Shown: positions 63,007-64,000 of the stretch, one piece after another
Numbering within the stretch: the stretch's first letter is position 1
How the letters are laid out: each line of letters begins with the position of its first letter
DNA from: Castellaniella sp. MT123
GTDB taxonomy: Bacteria > Pseudomonadota > Gammaproteobacteria > Burkholderiales > Burkholderiaceae_B
Length of the DNA stretch: 64,000 bases
Assembly (NCBI RefSeq): GCF_039614765.1
Contig: NZ_CP154879.1
Span: 2,852,001 to 2,916,000, forward strand
Direction: 5' to 3'
Notes under the pieces: model-generated
The model's input: the letters and a program-made list of their open reading frames with translations, nothing else
Told to the model about the DNA's origin: nothing
The model's database searches: none
Position numbers and translations under genes: made by a program

Positions 63007-64000
63007 ATGCACGCACTCGACATCATTCAGGAAGAGCACCGCAATCTGTGGCGCATTGCCATTACCATCGACTGGGTCGCCAACGATCTGGAAACCGGCC
63101 AGCCGGTCGATGAAGCATTCTTCACCGCCCTGTTCGACTATATCCGTGAATTCATGGATGGCTGTCATCACGCAAAGGAAGACCAATATCTGTTCCTGGC
63201 CCTGCGCCGGCGCAGCCCCGAGGCCGCCGCTGTATTGGACCGCCTGGAGGCCGAGCACCGCGAAGGGCCGCAGCATCTGCAGGCCCTGCGTGCGTTTCTG
63301 GGGCGCGATACCGGGGGACTGGCCGGCAACGCGGATTTCATCGCCGGCCTGCGCCGCTATGCCGCAGCGCTCAAGCACCACATCCAGTCCGAGGAAAAGG
63401 ACGTGATTCCTCTGTCGCGGGCGATCCTGCAACCCGAGGACTGGGCCGGGATCACGGCGGCCTTCGGCGATCACCAGGATCCGCTATTTGGCGAGCAGGC
63501 GCGCGCCGAATACCGCGAGCTCTACCACCGGATCGTGTCCCTGGCGCCCGATACCATCGGTCTGGGGGGGCGCAGCGCGGGTGGTTTCAAACATCTCGAT
63601 GCCGCCCGTGCCGCGCGTGAGCCGCTGCTTCAAGTCAGGGGCCTGAAGTCCTGCTATGGCCGCATCCAGGCGCTCAACGGCGTCGACCTGGAAGTCCACA
63701 AGGGCGAACTGGTCGCGCTGGTGGGGGCCAACGGGGCCGGCAAGACCACCTTTCTGCGCACCCTGTCGGGTATTCAGTCCATGAGCGGCGGCAGCATCCG
63801 CTTCGCCGGCCAGGATCTGGGCCGTGTGCGGGCGGACCGGCGAGTACGCGCCGGGATCTGCCATAGTCCGGAAGGCCGGCAGGTATTCGGGCCCCTGTCC
63901 ATCGAGGATAACCTGCGCCTGGGCGCCTATCTGCGCCAGGGCGCGCAGGTGGCCGAGGATCTGGACCGGGTCTATGCCATGTTTCCCGTACTGTACGAGA
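63007..64000 (+). CDS. Fusion of a hemerythrin (HHE) diiron domain to a LivF-type ABC ATPase (3' end outside window)
   Basis: One frame is open without a stop from ATG 63007 to the window edge, giving at least 331 residues. Residues 1-160 form a hemerythrin-like domain with a full candidate diiron ligand set: His11 (EEHRNLW), His54 and Glu58 (HHAKE), His84 (EAEHREG), His125 and Glu129 (HHIQSEE). A 45-residue linker leads to a LivF-type ATPase from about residue 205: LLQVRGLKSCYGRIQALNGV, Walker A GANGAGKTT at 240-248, and the LivF-typical SPEGRQVFGPLSIEDNLRLGAY. No in-frame start with a ribosome site precedes the ATPase part, so it is unlikely to be made alone. The domain could sense oxygen, nitric oxide or iron and gate the importer. 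Signature and Walker B lie beyond the window. Confidence 0.9.
   Translation, partial: MHALDIIQEEHRNLWRIAITIDWVANDLETGQPVDEAFFTALFDYIREFMDGCHHAKEDQYLFLALRRRSPEAAAVLDRLEAEHREGPQHLQALRAFLGRDTGGLAGNADFIAGLRRYAAALKHHIQSEEKDVIPLSRAILQPEDWAGITAAFGDHQDPLFGEQARAEYRELYHRIVSLAPDTIGLGGRSAGGFKHLDAARAAREPLLQVRGLKSCYGRIQALNGVDLEVHKGELVALVGANGAGKTTFLRTLSGIQSMSGGSIRFAGQDLGRVRADRRVRAGICHSPEGRQVFGPLSIEDNLRLGAYLRQGAQVAEDLDRVYAMFPVLYE

Noticed and set aside
63480-63640. Idea that the hemerythrin and LivF parts are two genes read in one frame by chance
   Set aside because: There is no stop between them and no in-frame ATG with a ribosome site near the ABC start. The only in-frame candidate is a GTG at 63535 without one.
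63484-63864. Minus-strand open frame inside the hemerythrin-LivF gene
   Set aside because: Shadow frame; the plus-strand frame carries all domain motifs.

Overview
The window is GC-rich, densely coded bacterial DNA. Gene content and order (SAH riboswitch-ahcY-holin-like-metF, Lrp-glmS, iaaA-gsiABCD, many LivK-type binding proteins, a phenylacetate locus with PaaN) suggest a betaproteobacterium of the Alcaligenaceae (Bordetella/Achromobacter/Castellaniella-like). nirK with an FNR-type box suggests denitrifying ability. This placement is inferred from gene content only. I see no tRNA, rRNA, insertion sequence, prophage or CRISPR array.

Layout: 1-0.8 kb, the 3' part of metK with a strong terminator. 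1.0-4.1 kb, an FAD amine/amino-acid oxidoreductase, a GntR regulator and an orphan amino-acid binding protein. 4.2-13.5 kb, a peptide-salvage operon: rpiR, iaaA, gsiABCD, a P1 (DmpA-type) aminopeptidase and an M55 D-aminopeptidase. 13.5-16.3 kb, the methyl cycle: SAH riboswitch, ahcY, a small membrane protein and metF. 16.3-24.3 kb, housekeeping genes: 5-formyl-THF cyclo-ligase, slt, cca, murI, a MidA-like methyltransferase and an RhlE-like helicase. 24.5-27.8 kb, a Cache-HAMP-GGDEF diguanylate cyclase and a class III aminotransferase. 27.8-32.6 kb, a complete branched-chain-type ABC importer. 32.8-35.2 kb, an Lrp/AsnC regulator and glmS around phased operator-like repeats. 35.3-40.4 kb, anaerobic respiration: nirK, a small cytochrome c, a TorC C-terminal-like cytochrome and a TorA/BisC-like molybdoenzyme. 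40.4-50.9 kb, homogentisate catabolism (two different homogentisate dioxygenases, a fumarylacetoacetase-family hydrolase, maleylacetoacetate isomerase) with a TRAP transporter, D-serine dehydratase, and LysR and IclR regulators.

51-64 kb is the most unusual part. One arm, on the minus strand, encodes paaN-paaG-paaI-paaK plus a LivK-type binding protein. The divergent arm encodes a two-component oxygenase (a ferritin/R2-like diiron protein and a [2Fe-2S]-FAD reductase), PaaX, and a LivH-LivM-LivG transporter. The last reading frame, open from 63007 to the window edge, joins a complete hemerythrin (HHE) diiron domain to a LivF-type ABC ATPase. The paaABCDE epoxidase genes that normally accompany paaG and paaN are absent from the window. 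Nearly identical operator-like sites lie in both promoter regions of this locus. My reading is an aromatic-acid uptake and oxidation island in which a diiron oxygenase takes part and a diiron sensor domain is built into the importer's ATPase.
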